Shown: piece after piece, positions 8,971-17,200 of the stretch
How the letters are laid out: every line of letters begins with the position of its first letter
Numbering within the stretch: the stretch's first letter is position 1
Assembly: GCF_001302565.1 (NCBI RefSeq)
Contig: NZ_CP012750.1
Span: 3,596,001-3,660,000, forward strand
Source: Glutamicibacter halophytocola
Lineage (GTDB): Bacteria; Actinomycetota; Actinomycetes; Actinomycetales; Micrococcaceae
DNA length: 64,000 bases
Direction of reading: 5' to 3'
Made by a program: the position numbers and the translations under genes
Notes under the pieces: generated by a model
The model's input: the letters and a program-made list of their open reading frames with translations, nothing else
Databases searched by the model: none
Told to the model about the DNA's origin: nothing

Positions 8971-10500
8971 ATGAGGCAAGATATTTCGGAGCCCAGCTCC
9001 GCAGAACCACATACGGCGCAGAGAACCAGCCAGGGAATCGATCATTCCAACCCCCACGAGCTCAGCCCCAGCCTGTACAACCAGGATCTGGCGCCAACCA
9101 CCCGCAAGGGACGCTCGTGGAATGCCTACAGCATCTTCACCCTGTGGGCCAACGACGTGCACTCGCTGGGAAATTACGCTTTCGCTATCGGGCTTTTCGC
9201 CCTGGGCATGAGCGCCGGGCAAATCCTGGGCGCACTGGCCATCGGCGCGCTCCTGCTCTTTGCCCTGCTGACCCTTTCGGGCTTCATGGGCGAAAAGACA
9301 GGCGTCCCGTTCCCGGTAATGAGCCGCATCGCCTTCGGAATCACCGGAGCCCAAATCCCGGCCCTGGTCCGTGGCGCGGTAGCCATCGCCTGGTTCGGCA
9401 TCCAGACCTATCTGGCATCCCAGGTCCTTTCGGTCATGGTGATCGCCGTGGCTCCCGCGGCAGCAGGCCTGGAGGATTCCAGCTTCCTGGGCCTGAACAC
9501 CCTGGGATGGATCTGCTTCGTGGCCCTTTGGGCCATCCAGCTGGTCATCGTCAGCTACGGCATGGAGATGATCCGCAAATACGAAGCCTTCGCCGGCCCG
9601 GTGATCCTGGTGACCTTCTTGGCCCTGGCCATCTGGATGCTCATCGAATCGGGCTTCAACGTCTCATGGAGCACCGGTGAAACCAAGACCGGTGGCGCAA
9701 TGTGGGCGGCAATGTTCGGCGCCGCCGCCCTTTGGGTCTCCATCTATGGCACCTTCGTCCTGAACTTCTGCGACTTCACCCGCGGGGCACAGACCAAGAA
9801 ATCCATCGTCAAGGGCAACTTCTTCGGCATCCCATTGAACATGCTCTTCTTCGGAGCCATCGTCGTGGTCCTCACCGGAACGCAGTTCTCCATCAACGGC
9901 AAGGTCATCACCTCGCCGTCGGATGTTGTCGGAGCGATTCCCAACACCTTGCTGCTGCTTCTCGCCTCCGCCGCACTCTTGGTCCTGACCATCGCGGTGA
10001 ACCTGATGGCGAACTTCGTAGCTCCCACCTACGCGCTGACCAACCTCTTCCCGAAGAAACTGAACTTCCGCAGCGCCGCGATGATTTCAGGCGTTATCGG
10101 ACTGTTGATTTTGCCGTGGAATCTCTACAACTCCCCGGAAATCATCAACTACTTCCTCGGCGGCCTAGGCGCCTTGCTCGGCCCGCTCTTCGGCATCATC
10201 ATGGCCGACTACTGGCTGATCCGCAAAGCGCGGATCAACGTCATGGACCTGTACCGCGCCCACCCCGAAGGCACCTACTACTTCACCCGTGGCGTGAACT
10301 ATCGCGCTGTTGGCGCTTTGGTGATCAGCTCAGCCATCGCACTGGTGCTGGCCTTCGTTCCGGCGCTGCACGTTGTCGGATCCTTCGCCTGGTTCCTCGG
10401 TTCCGGCGCCGGCGCGCTCGCCTACCTTGCCCTGGCCAAGCGCCAGCATGACCTGACCGACATCGACGGCGAGCCAATCGCCGTGGCTCCAACCCACTAG
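8971..10500 (+). CDS. NCS1-family permease, probably allantoin/hydantoin transporter
   Basis: A 509-residue, roughly 12-helix NCS1 (nucleobase-cation-symport-1) protein. It shares family blocks with Mhp1/PucI: GVPFPVMSRIAFGITGAQIPALVRGAVAIAWFGIQTYLAS in helices 3-4, NLMANFVAPTYALTNLFP, and LLGPLFGIIMADYWLIRKARI with MDLYRAHPEGTYYFTRGVNYRAV near the end. The ATG at 8971 is preceded by AGAGGA. The racemase gene starts 6 bp after its stop, and the glyoxylate and allantoinase genes flank it, which favours allantoin or a hydantoin as substrate. Specificity is inferred from neighbours. Confidence 0.88.
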   Translation: MRQDISEPSSAEPHTAQRTSQGIDHSNPHELSPSLYNQDLAPTTRKGRSWNAYSIFTLWANDVHSLGNYAFAIGLFALGMSAGQILGALAIGALLLFALLTLSGFMGEKTGVPFPVMSRIAFGITGAQIPALVRGAVAIAWFGIQTYLASQVLSVMVIAVAPAAAGLEDSSFLGLNTLGWICFVALWAIQLVIVSYGMEMIRKYEAFAGPVILVTFLALAIWMLIESGFNVSWSTGETKTGGAMWAAMFGAAALWVSIYGTFVLNFCDFTRGAQTKKSIVKGNFFGIPLNMLFFGAIVVVLTGTQFSINGKVITSPSDVVGAIPNTLLLLLASAALLVLTIAVNLMANFVAPTYALTNLFPKKLNFRSAAMISGVIGLLILPWNLYNSPEIINYFLGGLGALLGPLFGIIMADYWLIRKARINVMDLYRAHPEGTYYFTRGVNYRAVGALVISSAIALVLAFVPALHVVGSFAWFLGSGAGALAYLALAKRQHDLTDIDGEPIAVAPTH

Positions 10501-10506
10501 GACCCC

Positions 10507-11244
10507 ATGCGAATTCTCATCCTGAACGTCAACACCACCGCGTCAATGACCCAGGCCATCGGCGATTCGGCCCGGCAGGCCGCATCCCCAGGCACCGAAA
10601 TCATCGAGCTCACCCCGGACTTCGGCGCAGACTCCTGCGAAGGCAACTTCGAGAGCTACCTCGCCGCCATCGCCGTCATGGACAAGGTGGTCCGCTACAC
10701 GGAGCCATACGACGCCGTCATCCAGGCCGGCTACGGCGAGCACGGACGCGAAGGGCTCCAGGAGCTGCTGGAGGTTCCGGTCGTGGACATCACCGAAGCC
10801 GCCGCTTCCACCGCACAGTTCCTGGGCCACAAGTACTCAGTGGTCACCACGCTGGACCGCACCGTGCCGCTGATCGAAGACCGGCTGAAGCTGGCCGGGC
10901 TGACCGATCGGCTGGCTTCAGTCCGGGCCAGCGGCCTGGGCGTCCTAGAGCTGGAATCAGATCCCCAGCGCGCCGTGGCAGCCATCGTCGAACAGTCGCG
11001 AATCGCCGTGGAGCAGGACAAGGCCGAGGTCATCTGCCTGGGCTGCGGCGGCATGGCCGAACTGGAAGAACAGGTCCGGGAAGCCACCGGAGTGCCCATT
11101 GTCGACGGCGTCCGCGCCGCGGTGACCATCGCCGAATCACTGGTGCGCATGGGGCTGACTACCTCCAAGGTGCGCACCTACGCTCCGCCGCGTCCCAAGA
11201 CCGTGACCGGCTGGCCACTGACCCAGGCGGCCAACGCGCTATAG
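10507..11244 (+). CDS. Hydantoin/allantoin racemase-like protein (Asp/Glu racemase superfamily)
   Basis: A 245-residue protein with the superfamily N-terminus MRILILNVNTTASMTQAIG and the second catalytic block VICLGCGGMAEL (Cys180). The first catalytic cysteine, expected in a string like D-A-x-x-x-A-C-F-G, is Gly75 here (DAVIQAGYGEHGREGLQEL). With one of the two cysteines absent, a classical two-base racemase mechanism is doubtful. It might have one-sided proton transfer, another isomerase/lyase activity, or a binding role. It overlaps functionally with the permease (6-bp gap) and probably converts the imported hydantoin or allantoin stereoisomer. Confidence 0.82.
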   Translation: MRILILNVNTTASMTQAIGDSARQAASPGTEIIELTPDFGADSCEGNFESYLAAIAVMDKVVRYTEPYDAVIQAGYGEHGREGLQELLEVPVVDITEAAASTAQFLGHKYSVVTTLDRTVPLIEDRLKLAGLTDRLASVRASGLGVLELESDPQRAVAAIVEQSRIAVEQDKAEVICLGCGGMAELEEQVREATGVPIVDGVRAAVTIAESLVRMGLTTSKVRTYAPPRPKTVTGWPLTQAANAL

Positions 11245-11263
11245 CACTACCCCGCCAACAATG

Positions 11264-11306
11264 AAGGTCCGCTTCATCCACGCAGAATCAGGATGAAGCG
11301 GACCTT
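11264..11306 (+). terminator. Terminator of the permease-racemase operon
   Basis: A perfect 16-bp stem (11264-11279 with 11291-11306, AAGGTCCGCTTCATCC and complement), an 11-nt loop, then CCTTTGT. It is 20 bp after the racemase stop. Confidence 0.85.
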
Positions 11307-11613
11307 CCTTTGTCTCGATATCCAGGCTCGGGCAATAGCCGGCGATGCAAACGGAGCGCAGGTTGTTAGAGCGGGCAGCCGCTGTTTCGGCCCTGTCGAA
11401 GCTGCCAGCGCCATGGCCGTTCTGCACATGTTGGGCACCGGCTGGCCCGACGCAGTGAGGCCAGCGGCCCCTGGAGAGTGCGCAGGGCCCGGCCAACCGT
11501 CGGCAGCGCACGATGAAGTGCTCGAAAGCGCATCGGTGTCGCCCCAGAGGGCATGTTCCATGCCATCTTTTCGCACGTGCGCCCCTCGGGCAGGATGCAA
11601 GGGCCGGATACAC
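11307..11613. other. Spacer between convergent genes; no gene seen
   Basis: About 300 bp between the racemase terminator and the puuE terminator. Short overlapping open frames exist on both strands, but none has a ribosome site or recognisable protein. I see no conserved element. Confidence 0.5.
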
Positions 11614-11663
11614 CTGCGGGCACCGCGCCCTCCGGATTCCTCCAGAGCGCACGGTGCCCGCAG
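11614..11663 (-). terminator. Terminator of the allantoinase gene
   Basis: A perfect 12-bp stem (11614-11625 with 11652-11663, CTGCGGGCACCG and complement) with a 26-nt loop lies 48 bp downstream of the puuE stop on minus. Confidence 0.65.
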
Positions 11664-11711
11664 ACACCCGCTTCACATGCTTCTAAATCATTTGCGGAAT
11701 CGCACCCCGGT

Positions 11712-12650
11712 TTAGCCGGCGGTGTTCTCCGGGTGGTGCTTTTCATGCCAGTGGCGGGCGATGTCCACGCGGCGGGTAACCCAAATGTCCTCGTGCGACT
11801 TCACGTATTCGAGGAAGCGACGCAGTGCCGCGGCACGGCCCGGACGGCCGACCAACCGGCAGTGCAGACCGATTGACATCATCTTCGGCGCACCTTCCTG
11901 GCCTTCCCGGTAAAGGGTATCGAAGGTGTCCTTGAGGTAGGAGAAGAACTGGTCTCCGGAGTTGAAGCCCTGGGCGCTGGCGAAGCGCATGTCATTGGCT
12001 TCAAGGGTGTACGGGATCATCAGGAAGGGCTTGCCCTCGTCGGTGGCAACCCAGTACGGGAGGTCATCTGCATAGCTGTCGGCCGAGTAGAGGAACCCGC
12101 CTTCTTCCTGGACCAGGCGCAGGGTGTTGTCCGAGGGCTTGCCCTGGTACATGCCGTAAGGGCGTTCTCCGGCGACTTCGGTGTGCAGGCGCACAGCCTC
12201 GCGGATGTGGGCGCGCTCGACCTCTTCGGGGACATCCTTGTATTCCAGCCAGCGGTAGCCGTGGCTGGCAATTTCCCAGCCGGCCTCGTTCATCGCAGCG
12301 ACGGCTTCGGGGTTGCGGCCCATGGCGGTGGTGACGCCGTAGACGGTGACCGGCAGGTCCATCTCCGTGAACATGCGGTGCAGGCGCCAGAAGCCAGCGC
12401 GTGATCCATACTCGTAGATGGACTCGATATTCAGGTTGCGCTGGCCCTGCCACGGTGCAGCGCCAACGATTTCCGAGAGCAGGCATTCCGAGGCCTCGTC
12501 GCCATCAAGGATGTTGCTTTCGCCGCCCTCTTCGTAATTCACCACAAACTGCACGGCGAGCTTCGCGCCTCCGGGCCACTGCGGATCCGGAGTATGGCGG
12601 CCGTAGCCGATCAAGTCACGCGGGCTGTCCAGGTCAATAAGATCCTTCAT
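11712..12650 (-). CDS. puuE: Allantoinase, PuuE type (polysaccharide-deacetylase fold)
   Basis: A 312-residue protein matching PuuE, the cofactor-independent allantoinase that opens the hydantoin ring of (S)-allantoin to allantoate. The N-terminal DLIGYGRHTPDPQWPGGAKLAVQFVVNYEEGGE block and YEYGSRAGFWRLHRMF are characteristic. The NodB-fold strings WEIASHGYRWLEY, YGMYQGKPSDNT and SADSYADDLPYW follow in order, and SIGLHCRLVGRPGRAAAL is near the end. The fold is that of chitin deacetylases, but these strings point to PuuE. It is transcribed alone, facing the permease-racemase pair. Together these genes can take allantoin to allantoate; allantoicase and ureidoglycolate enzymes are not in the window. 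Confidence 0.9.
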   Translation of the reverse strand: MKDLIDLDSPRDLIGYGRHTPDPQWPGGAKLAVQFVVNYEEGGESNILDGDEASECLLSEIVGAAPWQGQRNLNIESIYEYGSRAGFWRLHRMFTEMDLPVTVYGVTTAMGRNPEAVAAMNEAGWEIASHGYRWLEYKDVPEEVERAHIREAVRLHTEVAGERPYGMYQGKPSDNTLRLVQEEGGFLYSADSYADDLPYWVATDEGKPFLMIPYTLEANDMRFASAQGFNSGDQFFSYLKDTFDTLYREGQEGAPKMMSIGLHCRLVGRPGRAAALRRFLEYVKSHEDIWVTRRVDIARHWHEKHHPENTAG

Positions 12651-12684
12651 GAGGATTAGATTCCTTTCAAACGATGAAACTTTA

Positions 12685-12701
12685 ATTCCGTCAGTCGGAA
12701 T
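12685..12701 (-). promoter_or_regulatory. Inverted repeat upstream of puuE
   Basis: ATTCCG-N5-CGGAAT is a 17-bp perfect inverted repeat 35 bp upstream of the puuE ATG. A second, weaker dyad (TTTCAAACGATGAAA, 12665-12679) lies closer and overlaps the AAAGGAA ribosome-site region. Either could bind the regulator of purine catabolism. Confidence 0.4.
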
Positions 12702-12807
12702 AGTGCTCTACATCATAGGATATGCCTTCGTCGCTCGGGAGTCTACATTTCGCCCGTCGCAGTGAGCTCTTTCTGCTTCTCTTGCGGCCTGGCTTTCGAG
12801 CCGTGAA

Positions 12808-12987
12808 TTGAAGACCGCGATCCACGGCACTGGGGTACAGGGCGATTGCGACACCGCAGCCATCGCCACATTGAAAAAGGGCTTTGACGCTGAGCAGGCA
12901 ATAGAAGTTCTGAAAAGCCTCCCCGCGATACCATCACAACTAGTACCGCCATCGGCAACTACGCGTGAGACGAGTAGTAGCTATTGA
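12808..12987 (+). pseudogene. Coding-like 59-codon fragment upstream of the hydroxyacid dehydrogenase
   Basis: From a possible TTG at 12808 to TGA at 12985-12987 the plus strand encodes a fragment with a protein-like core (DTAAIATLKKGFDAEQAIEV). The frame is open further back to TGA without an ATG or GTG, and no ribosome site is visible. I do not recognise the family. It is either a relic or a very small gene. The rest of this 373-bp gap (12651-13023) must also hold the puuE and hydroxyacid-dehydrogenase promoters. Confidence 0.3.
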
Positions 12988-13023
12988 GCCCGAGCCTGCA
13001 CACTGCAAGATCAAGGAAATACT

Positions 13024-14010
13024 GTGAACAGCGAAAATCGGATTGTCATCACCACCGACTACCTCAGGCCGGGCGACGATGTGGACCAGCTCCTGAAGAG
13101 TCATGGCTACTGCCCTCACTACATGCCGCACAGTGGCCCGCGCAGTGAGGCCGAGCGCTCCGACCTGCTGGCGGGGGCTGTTGGAGCAATCATTGCCAGT
13201 GAACCCATCACCGAAAATATGATCGCTACCGCCGGGAATCTAAAGGTCATCGCTCGCAGTGGTGTCGGCTACGATTCGGTTGATCTTCAAGCAGCAACAA
13301 AGCACCAAGTGGCCGTATGCTCTACTCCCGGGGTGAACCACCATGCCGTGGCCGAATTGGCTTTGGGACTAATGCTCAGCATGGCTCGACAAATCCATCG
13401 AGTGATTCCGGAAGTAGCCGCGGGAAATTGGCCACGGGCCGCCGGAACGGAACTGCGCGGCAAGACTCTTGGAATCATTGGCTATGGCCCCAGCGGCCAA
13501 GCACTGGCAGCCCTGGGACTTGCTCTGGGCATGCAGGTTGTTGTGCATACTTCCCATCCGCAGCCGCCGGTGTCCGCAGTCAGCTTCCAGGACCTCCAGG
13601 CAACCGCCCAAGCCGCCGACTACTTGTCGCTCCACTCGCGTCCCACCGGTGCAGGACCACTTGTTGATGCACTGCTGCTAAGCCAGATGAAACCCTCAGC
13701 CGTTTTGATTAACACGGCGCGCGGTTCCCTGGTAGATGAATCAGCACTGCTTGAGGCGGTGAACAACGGAGTCATCGCAGGAGCGGCCTTGGATGTAATC
13801 AACGAGGAACCGCTTCCGGCTAGCCACCCGTTGCGCGGCCAAGAACGTATTCTGGTCTTCTCGCATCTGGCTGGGCAAACTCTCGAGGCCCGGCAACGTG
13901 CAGGGATGATGGCCGCTGAATCAGTCATCGCTGTGCTTGAGGGGCGCAAGCCCGTGCATCAGGTCAACCAGCCATCGCCGAAACCAACAACACAATGGAG
14001 CCAATTGTGA
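13024..14010 (+). CDS. D-2-hydroxyacid dehydrogenase (NAD-dependent)
   Basis: A 328-residue protein of the D-isomer-specific 2-hydroxyacid dehydrogenase family (phosphoglycerate/glycerate dehydrogenase type). The NAD site is LGIIGYGPSGQALAALGLALG, lacking the usual third-position substitution but keeping G-x-G-x-x-G. The catalytic Arg is in INTARGSLVDE, the Glu in NEEPLP, and the His in FSHLAGQT. The start is GTG at 13024 with AAGGAA upstream. Its stop overlaps the next gene by four bases (GTGA), so the pair is coupled. It may interconvert a hydroxyacid with the keto or oxalo acid handled by the downstream dehydrogenase. Confidence 0.88.
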   Translation: MNSENRIVITTDYLRPGDDVDQLLKSHGYCPHYMPHSGPRSEAERSDLLAGAVGAIIASEPITENMIATAGNLKVIARSGVGYDSVDLQAATKHQVAVCSTPGVNHHAVAELALGLMLSMARQIHRVIPEVAAGNWPRAAGTELRGKTLGIIGYGPSGQALAALGLALGMQVVVHTSHPQPPVSAVSFQDLQATAQAADYLSLHSRPTGAGPLVDALLLSQMKPSAVLINTARGSLVDESALLEAVNNGVIAGAALDVINEEPLPASHPLRGQERILVFSHLAGQTLEARQRAGMMAAESVIAVLEGRKPVHQVNQPSPKPTTQWSQL

Positions 14011-15086
14011 AAACTACTCATCGTATCGCCGTCATTCCCGGAGATGGCATCGGCAAGGAAGTGGTCCCCGAAGGATTGCGCAGCCTGGAAGCGGCTGCCC
14101 GCATTTTCAACCTGGACCTCGAGTTCACCCATTTCGATTTCGCCTCAGCCGATTACTACCTCAAGCACGGGACCATGATGCCCGGCGATTGGGAAGAGCA
14201 GCTAACCGGATTTGATGCCATCTACTTCGGCGCCGTCGGATGGCCGGACGTGGTTCCTGACCACATCTCCTTGTGGGACAGCCTGTTGCAGTTCCGCCGA
14301 CGCTTTGACCAGTACGTGAATTTGCGCCCGGTCAAGTTGTTGCCCGGGGTGCCAAGTCCGCTAGCCAATCGAAAGCCGGGCGACGTTGATTTCTATGTTG
14401 TCCGCGAAAACACCGAAGGCGAATATTCGTCCGTGGGCGGCGTGATGTTCGAAGGGACCGACCGCGAAGTGGTGATGCAGGAAACTGTCATGACTCGCGT
14501 TGGCGTGGACCGCATTTTGAAGTACGCCTTCGACCTGGCTTCACGCCGCGAAGCCAAGAGCCTTACCTCAGCTACCAAGTCCAACGGCATTTCCATCTCC
14601 ATGCCATACTGGGACACCCGCGTGGCCACGATGGCCGAAAATTACCCCGGTGTATCGGTGGATAAATTCCATATCGATATCCTGACCGCGAACTTTGTCC
14701 TGCATCCGGACTGGTTTGATGTGGTGGTCGCTTCGAACCTCTTTGGCGATATCCTCTCGGATCTCGGTCCTGCGGTGACCGGAACCATTGGCGTTGCCCC
14801 CAGCGCCAACATCAATCCCGAAGGCCTCTTCCCGTCCCTCTTCGAGCCAGTCCACGGTTCGGCGCCAGATATTGCTGGCCGGGGTATTGCCAACCCGATT
14901 GGCCAGATCTGGTGTGGCGCAATGATGCTCGAGCATCTGGGCTACTCGCAGGCCGCAACCGCCATCCAGGATGCGTTCGAATCGGTACTAGCCGAGGCCG
15001 ACGCCCAGGTCCTCACCCCCGATTTGGGCGGACATGGAACAACCGGGATCCTTGGTACAGCCATCGCCGAGCGCATTACCAAGTGA
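14007..15086 (+). CDS. Tartrate / D-malate dehydrogenase (decarboxylating)
   Basis: A 359-residue isocitrate/isopropylmalate-dehydrogenase-family enzyme of the TtuC/DmlA branch. GTG 14007 (VKTTHRIAVIPGDGIGKEV) is preferred over ATG 13995 because GGAG lies 8 bp upstream, it gives the common GTGA overlap, and it matches the DmlA start. Further blocks are VVRENTEGEYSSVGG (substrate Arg/Glu), NLFGDILSDLGPAVTGTIGVAPSANINPEG (metal Asp) and FEPVHGSAPDIAGRGIANP. It oxidatively decarboxylates D-malate or tartrate using NAD and a divalent metal; which one is used is not resolvable here. A strong terminator follows. Confidence 0.9.
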   Translation: MKTTHRIAVIPGDGIGKEVVPEGLRSLEAAARIFNLDLEFTHFDFASADYYLKHGTMMPGDWEEQLTGFDAIYFGAVGWPDVVPDHISLWDSLLQFRRRFDQYVNLRPVKLLPGVPSPLANRKPGDVDFYVVRENTEGEYSSVGGVMFEGTDREVVMQETVMTRVGVDRILKYAFDLASRREAKSLTSATKSNGISISMPYWDTRVATMAENYPGVSVDKFHIDILTANFVLHPDWFDVVVASNLFGDILSDLGPAVTGTIGVAPSANINPEGLFPSLFEPVHGSAPDIAGRGIANPIGQIWCGAMMLEHLGYSQAATAIQDAFESVLAEADAQVLTPDLGGHGTTGILGTAIAERITK

Positions 15087-15133
15087 ATGCGCAGGCGTGT
15101 CCCAGTTAGCGCACAGACAGCGCGTTTAGAGTG

Positions 15134-15163
15134 GTAAGTACCTCATGAAGGTGCGAGTGATGA
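15134..15163 (+). repeat. Conserved 30-nt element before a terminator, copy 1
   Basis: This 30-nt stretch matches 59830-59860 at about 28 of 31 aligned columns. It includes the unbroken 17-mer GAAGGTGCGAGTGATGA and the block TACCTCAT. In both places it lies in non-coding DNA and is followed within 2-5 nt by a long terminator hairpin. A shared small RNA or 3'-end element is likely. Confidence 0.6.
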
Positions 15164-15165
15164 CA

Positions 15166-15205
15166 AAAGTTTGGTCCCGATGCTTCGGCATCGGGACCAA
15201 ACTTT
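15166..15205. terminator. Strong terminator with UUCG loop
   Basis: A perfect 18-bp stem (15166-15183 with 15188-15205) closed by TTCG and followed by further T residues; the left arm begins in an A-run, so it works in both directions. It serves the tartrate dehydrogenase operon on plus and the DUF1275 gene on minus. Confidence 0.93.
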
Positions 15206-15217
15206 TTTACGCTGTTC

Positions 15218-15937
15218 CTAGCTTGCTTCTACCAGCGACTCGGCTTCGGCATGTGCTGCCTGCTGGCGCGAGCGTTCACCCACCAGCGCCACGCCCATCG
15301 CGAGCACCCCGGTGAACAGGACGCCCAGCCCGATGTGCACCTGCAAGAAGGCGGCGCCAGCGGCCGCACCCAGCAAGATCAGCGCCACGGCCAGCAACCG
15401 GCGCTCCCAGTACTTGCCGCTGCCTCCGCCTAGTGGCGAATCCGCGGCAAGACCGGTCAGCGTGGAGGTGACCACGACCGTGGTCACGTCCTTGACTGCC
15501 AGATGGCGTGCGGTGCCCGCTTGGAGCCCCATGGCCGCTGCGATGAACCCGGTAATGGACAGGGCAGCTCCCTGGGCGGCGTGGTGCACACCTGCGAACA
15601 GGCCGATAGCGGTCAACGCCAGGCAGGCGCCGACTACCGCGATCAGAACCGTTGTTCTCCTGCTCCAGCCTGCGGATTCGCTTTTCAGAACTCGTCCGGC
15701 GATGGCCGCGCCCGCCACGAAGCCGACGAGCGCAATAGATGGCCCCAGAACGGGCAGGCCATCGGCGCCCATGAGCGCCATTCCGAGAATTACGACGTTG
15801 CCGGTCATGTTTCCGGTGAAGACCCTGTCCAGCCCCAGATAGCCGACGGCGTCAATGATTCCTGTCGAAAAGGTCAGAACGAGCATCAGGATCAGATGCA
15901 TTTTCGCAGGGTCGCGGGGTTTGAGGGCGTTAGGCAT
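15218..15937 (-). CDS. DUF1275 / YoaK-family membrane protein
   Basis: A 239-residue polytopic membrane protein with the DUF1275 hallmarks FSTGIIDAVGYLGLDRVFTGNMTGNVVILGMAL near the N-terminus and a mid-protein block FIAAAMGLQAGTARHLAVKDVTTVVVTSTLTGLA. It has six predicted helices. Function in this family is not established; transport has been suggested. It is a single gene bounded by terminators on both sides. Confidence 0.9.
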   Translation of the reverse strand: MPNALKPRDPAKMHLILMLVLTFSTGIIDAVGYLGLDRVFTGNMTGNVVILGMALMGADGLPVLGPSIALVGFVAGAAIAGRVLKSESAGWSRRTTVLIAVVGACLALTAIGLFAGVHHAAQGAALSITGFIAAAMGLQAGTARHLAVKDVTTVVVTSTLTGLAADSPLGGGSGKYWERRLLAVALILLGAAAGAAFLQVHIGLGVLFTGVLAMGVALVGERSRQQAAHAEAESLVEAS

Positions 15938-16071
15938 GGTTGGTTTTTCTTTCGCTACGGTGGGATCAGTGCCTAGCGTAGGCCACCGCCCGCCAATCCC
16001 CCGCGCATGTTGCGAGAGCGCTTCACATCATCGCTTTCGTTACGACTGTCGCTCGCGTCCTGGATACAAAA

Positions 16072-16101
16072 AATCCCTGAATCCACGCGGATCCAGGGAT
16101 T
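16072..16101 (-). terminator. Terminator of the NAD(P)-binding protein gene
   Basis: Arms AATCCCTG (16072-16079) and CAGGGATT (16094-16101) with an inner ATCC/GGAT stem form the hairpin; on minus it is followed by TTTT. It lies 18 bp beyond the gene's stop. Confidence 0.85.
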
Positions 16102-16118
16102 AATTGCACGCGGATTGT

Positions 16119-16805
16119 TTAGCTGATCGCTTCAGCAATCGGGGTCGAACCATCATAGAAGTTCACAGTCGATCGGACTGCAGCTTCAGTTTCCACCACG
16201 TGCGCGATCACTTCAGCGACGTTTTCACGAGACACCTTGCCGGCCTCCGGAGCGGGAGCTTGGCCCTCGATGTTGCCAGTTTCATCGGCAATCACGATCG
16301 TCTTGCTGGCTGGTTCCAAGGTCAGTGCTCCAGGCCCAAGAATGGTGTAGTTCAGCTCGGTCTCGCGCAGGACAGCGTCGGCATCATGCTTGGCCTTGGC
16401 ATAGGTGTAGAAGGAGTTTTCCGGGTCAAGACGATCGACATCCACCAAGGCCCGCGAATAGGAGACCATGACATAGCGCTCCACCCCTGCCTGCTTGGCT
16501 GCTTCCATGGAACGCACGGCAGCTTCGAAATCCACGGCGCGAGTGCGCTCTTCGTTTCCGCCGCCGGCACCTGCGGAAAAGACGATGGCGTGCGCTCCCT
16601 TGAAGGCTTCGGCCAACTGGCCTGCGTCGGCGTTCTCGATATCAAGAACTACCGGGTGGGCGCCGGTGGCAGAAATTTCAGGGGAATGTTCTGGATTGCG
16701 AATCAGCGAATCAACGGCGAAACCGCGTTCGACCAGTTTTGGTGCCGCAAGCAAAGCAATCTTGCCATGGCCACCAATGAGGACTACTCGACGTTCTTCA
16801 GACAT
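16119..16805 (-). CDS. NAD(P)-binding, NmrA/SDR-like protein
   Basis: A 228-residue atypical short-chain dehydrogenase. The cofactor loop is VVLIGGHGKIALLAAPKLVERG (G-x-x-G-x-x-A), the strand VFSAGAGGG follows, and YVMVSYSRAL replaces a full Y-x-x-x-K site. FYTYAKAKHDADAVLRETELNYTILGPGAL is typical of NAD(P)H-binding proteins of the NmrA/YwnB group. ATG 16805 has GAAGGAGC upstream. Such proteins act as redox sensors or reductases of small substrates; the substrate is unknown. Confidence 0.87.
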   Translation of the reverse strand: MSEERRVVLIGGHGKIALLAAPKLVERGFAVDSLIRNPEHSPEISATGAHPVVLDIENADAGQLAEAFKGAHAIVFSAGAGGGNEERTRAVDFEAAVRSMEAAKQAGVERYVMVSYSRALVDVDRLDPENSFYTYAKAKHDADAVLRETELNYTILGPGALTLEPASKTIVIADETGNIEGQAPAPEAGKVSRENVAEVIAHVVETEAAVRSTVNFYDGSTPIAEAIS

Positions 16806-16990
16806 GTACTGCTCCTTCTGATCATTGTTCACATCGCTACTCCCGGCATAACCGTTGCAGCTGGCGGGATATTCCGTGGACAGCAGCAGATGGGCTTAAG
16901 CTGGCAATCCGCTCCATGCCGGTTTCCTTCCGATTTCTGCGGGCGTAACCTCGGTTCATAGACCGACTCCCCGACGCAGGACATACGCTC

Positions 16991-17200
16991 ATGAATCAGA
17001 AAACCCTGAACCTAGAACTGAGCAACGATCAATTTGCCGACCTTGCCAATGCCCTGGAAGACCACCGGGACTACTTCAAGAAACGGGCCGACGAAGCCAT
17101 GCTCGGCTTCGGGCTGGACACCGGCTATTGGACTTCGCGTTCCCAAGAGGTGCAAGAACTACTGGATTTGGTTCTGCTCAATGCCCGCCAAGACCATTAA
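16991..17200 (+). CDS. Small conserved-looking protein, unknown function
   Basis: A 69-residue soluble, acidic, helical protein (LELSNDQFADLANALEDHRDYFKKRADEA...) with no Cys and no membrane segment. The ATG at 16991 is preceded by AGGA at 9 nt. The helix pattern suggests a coiled or helical-hairpin protein. It overlaps the 3' end of the convergent acetyltransferase gene by four bases. No family is recognised. Confidence 0.6.
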   Translation: MNQKTLNLELSNDQFADLANALEDHRDYFKKRADEAMLGFGLDTGYWTSRSQEVQELLDLVLLNARQDH

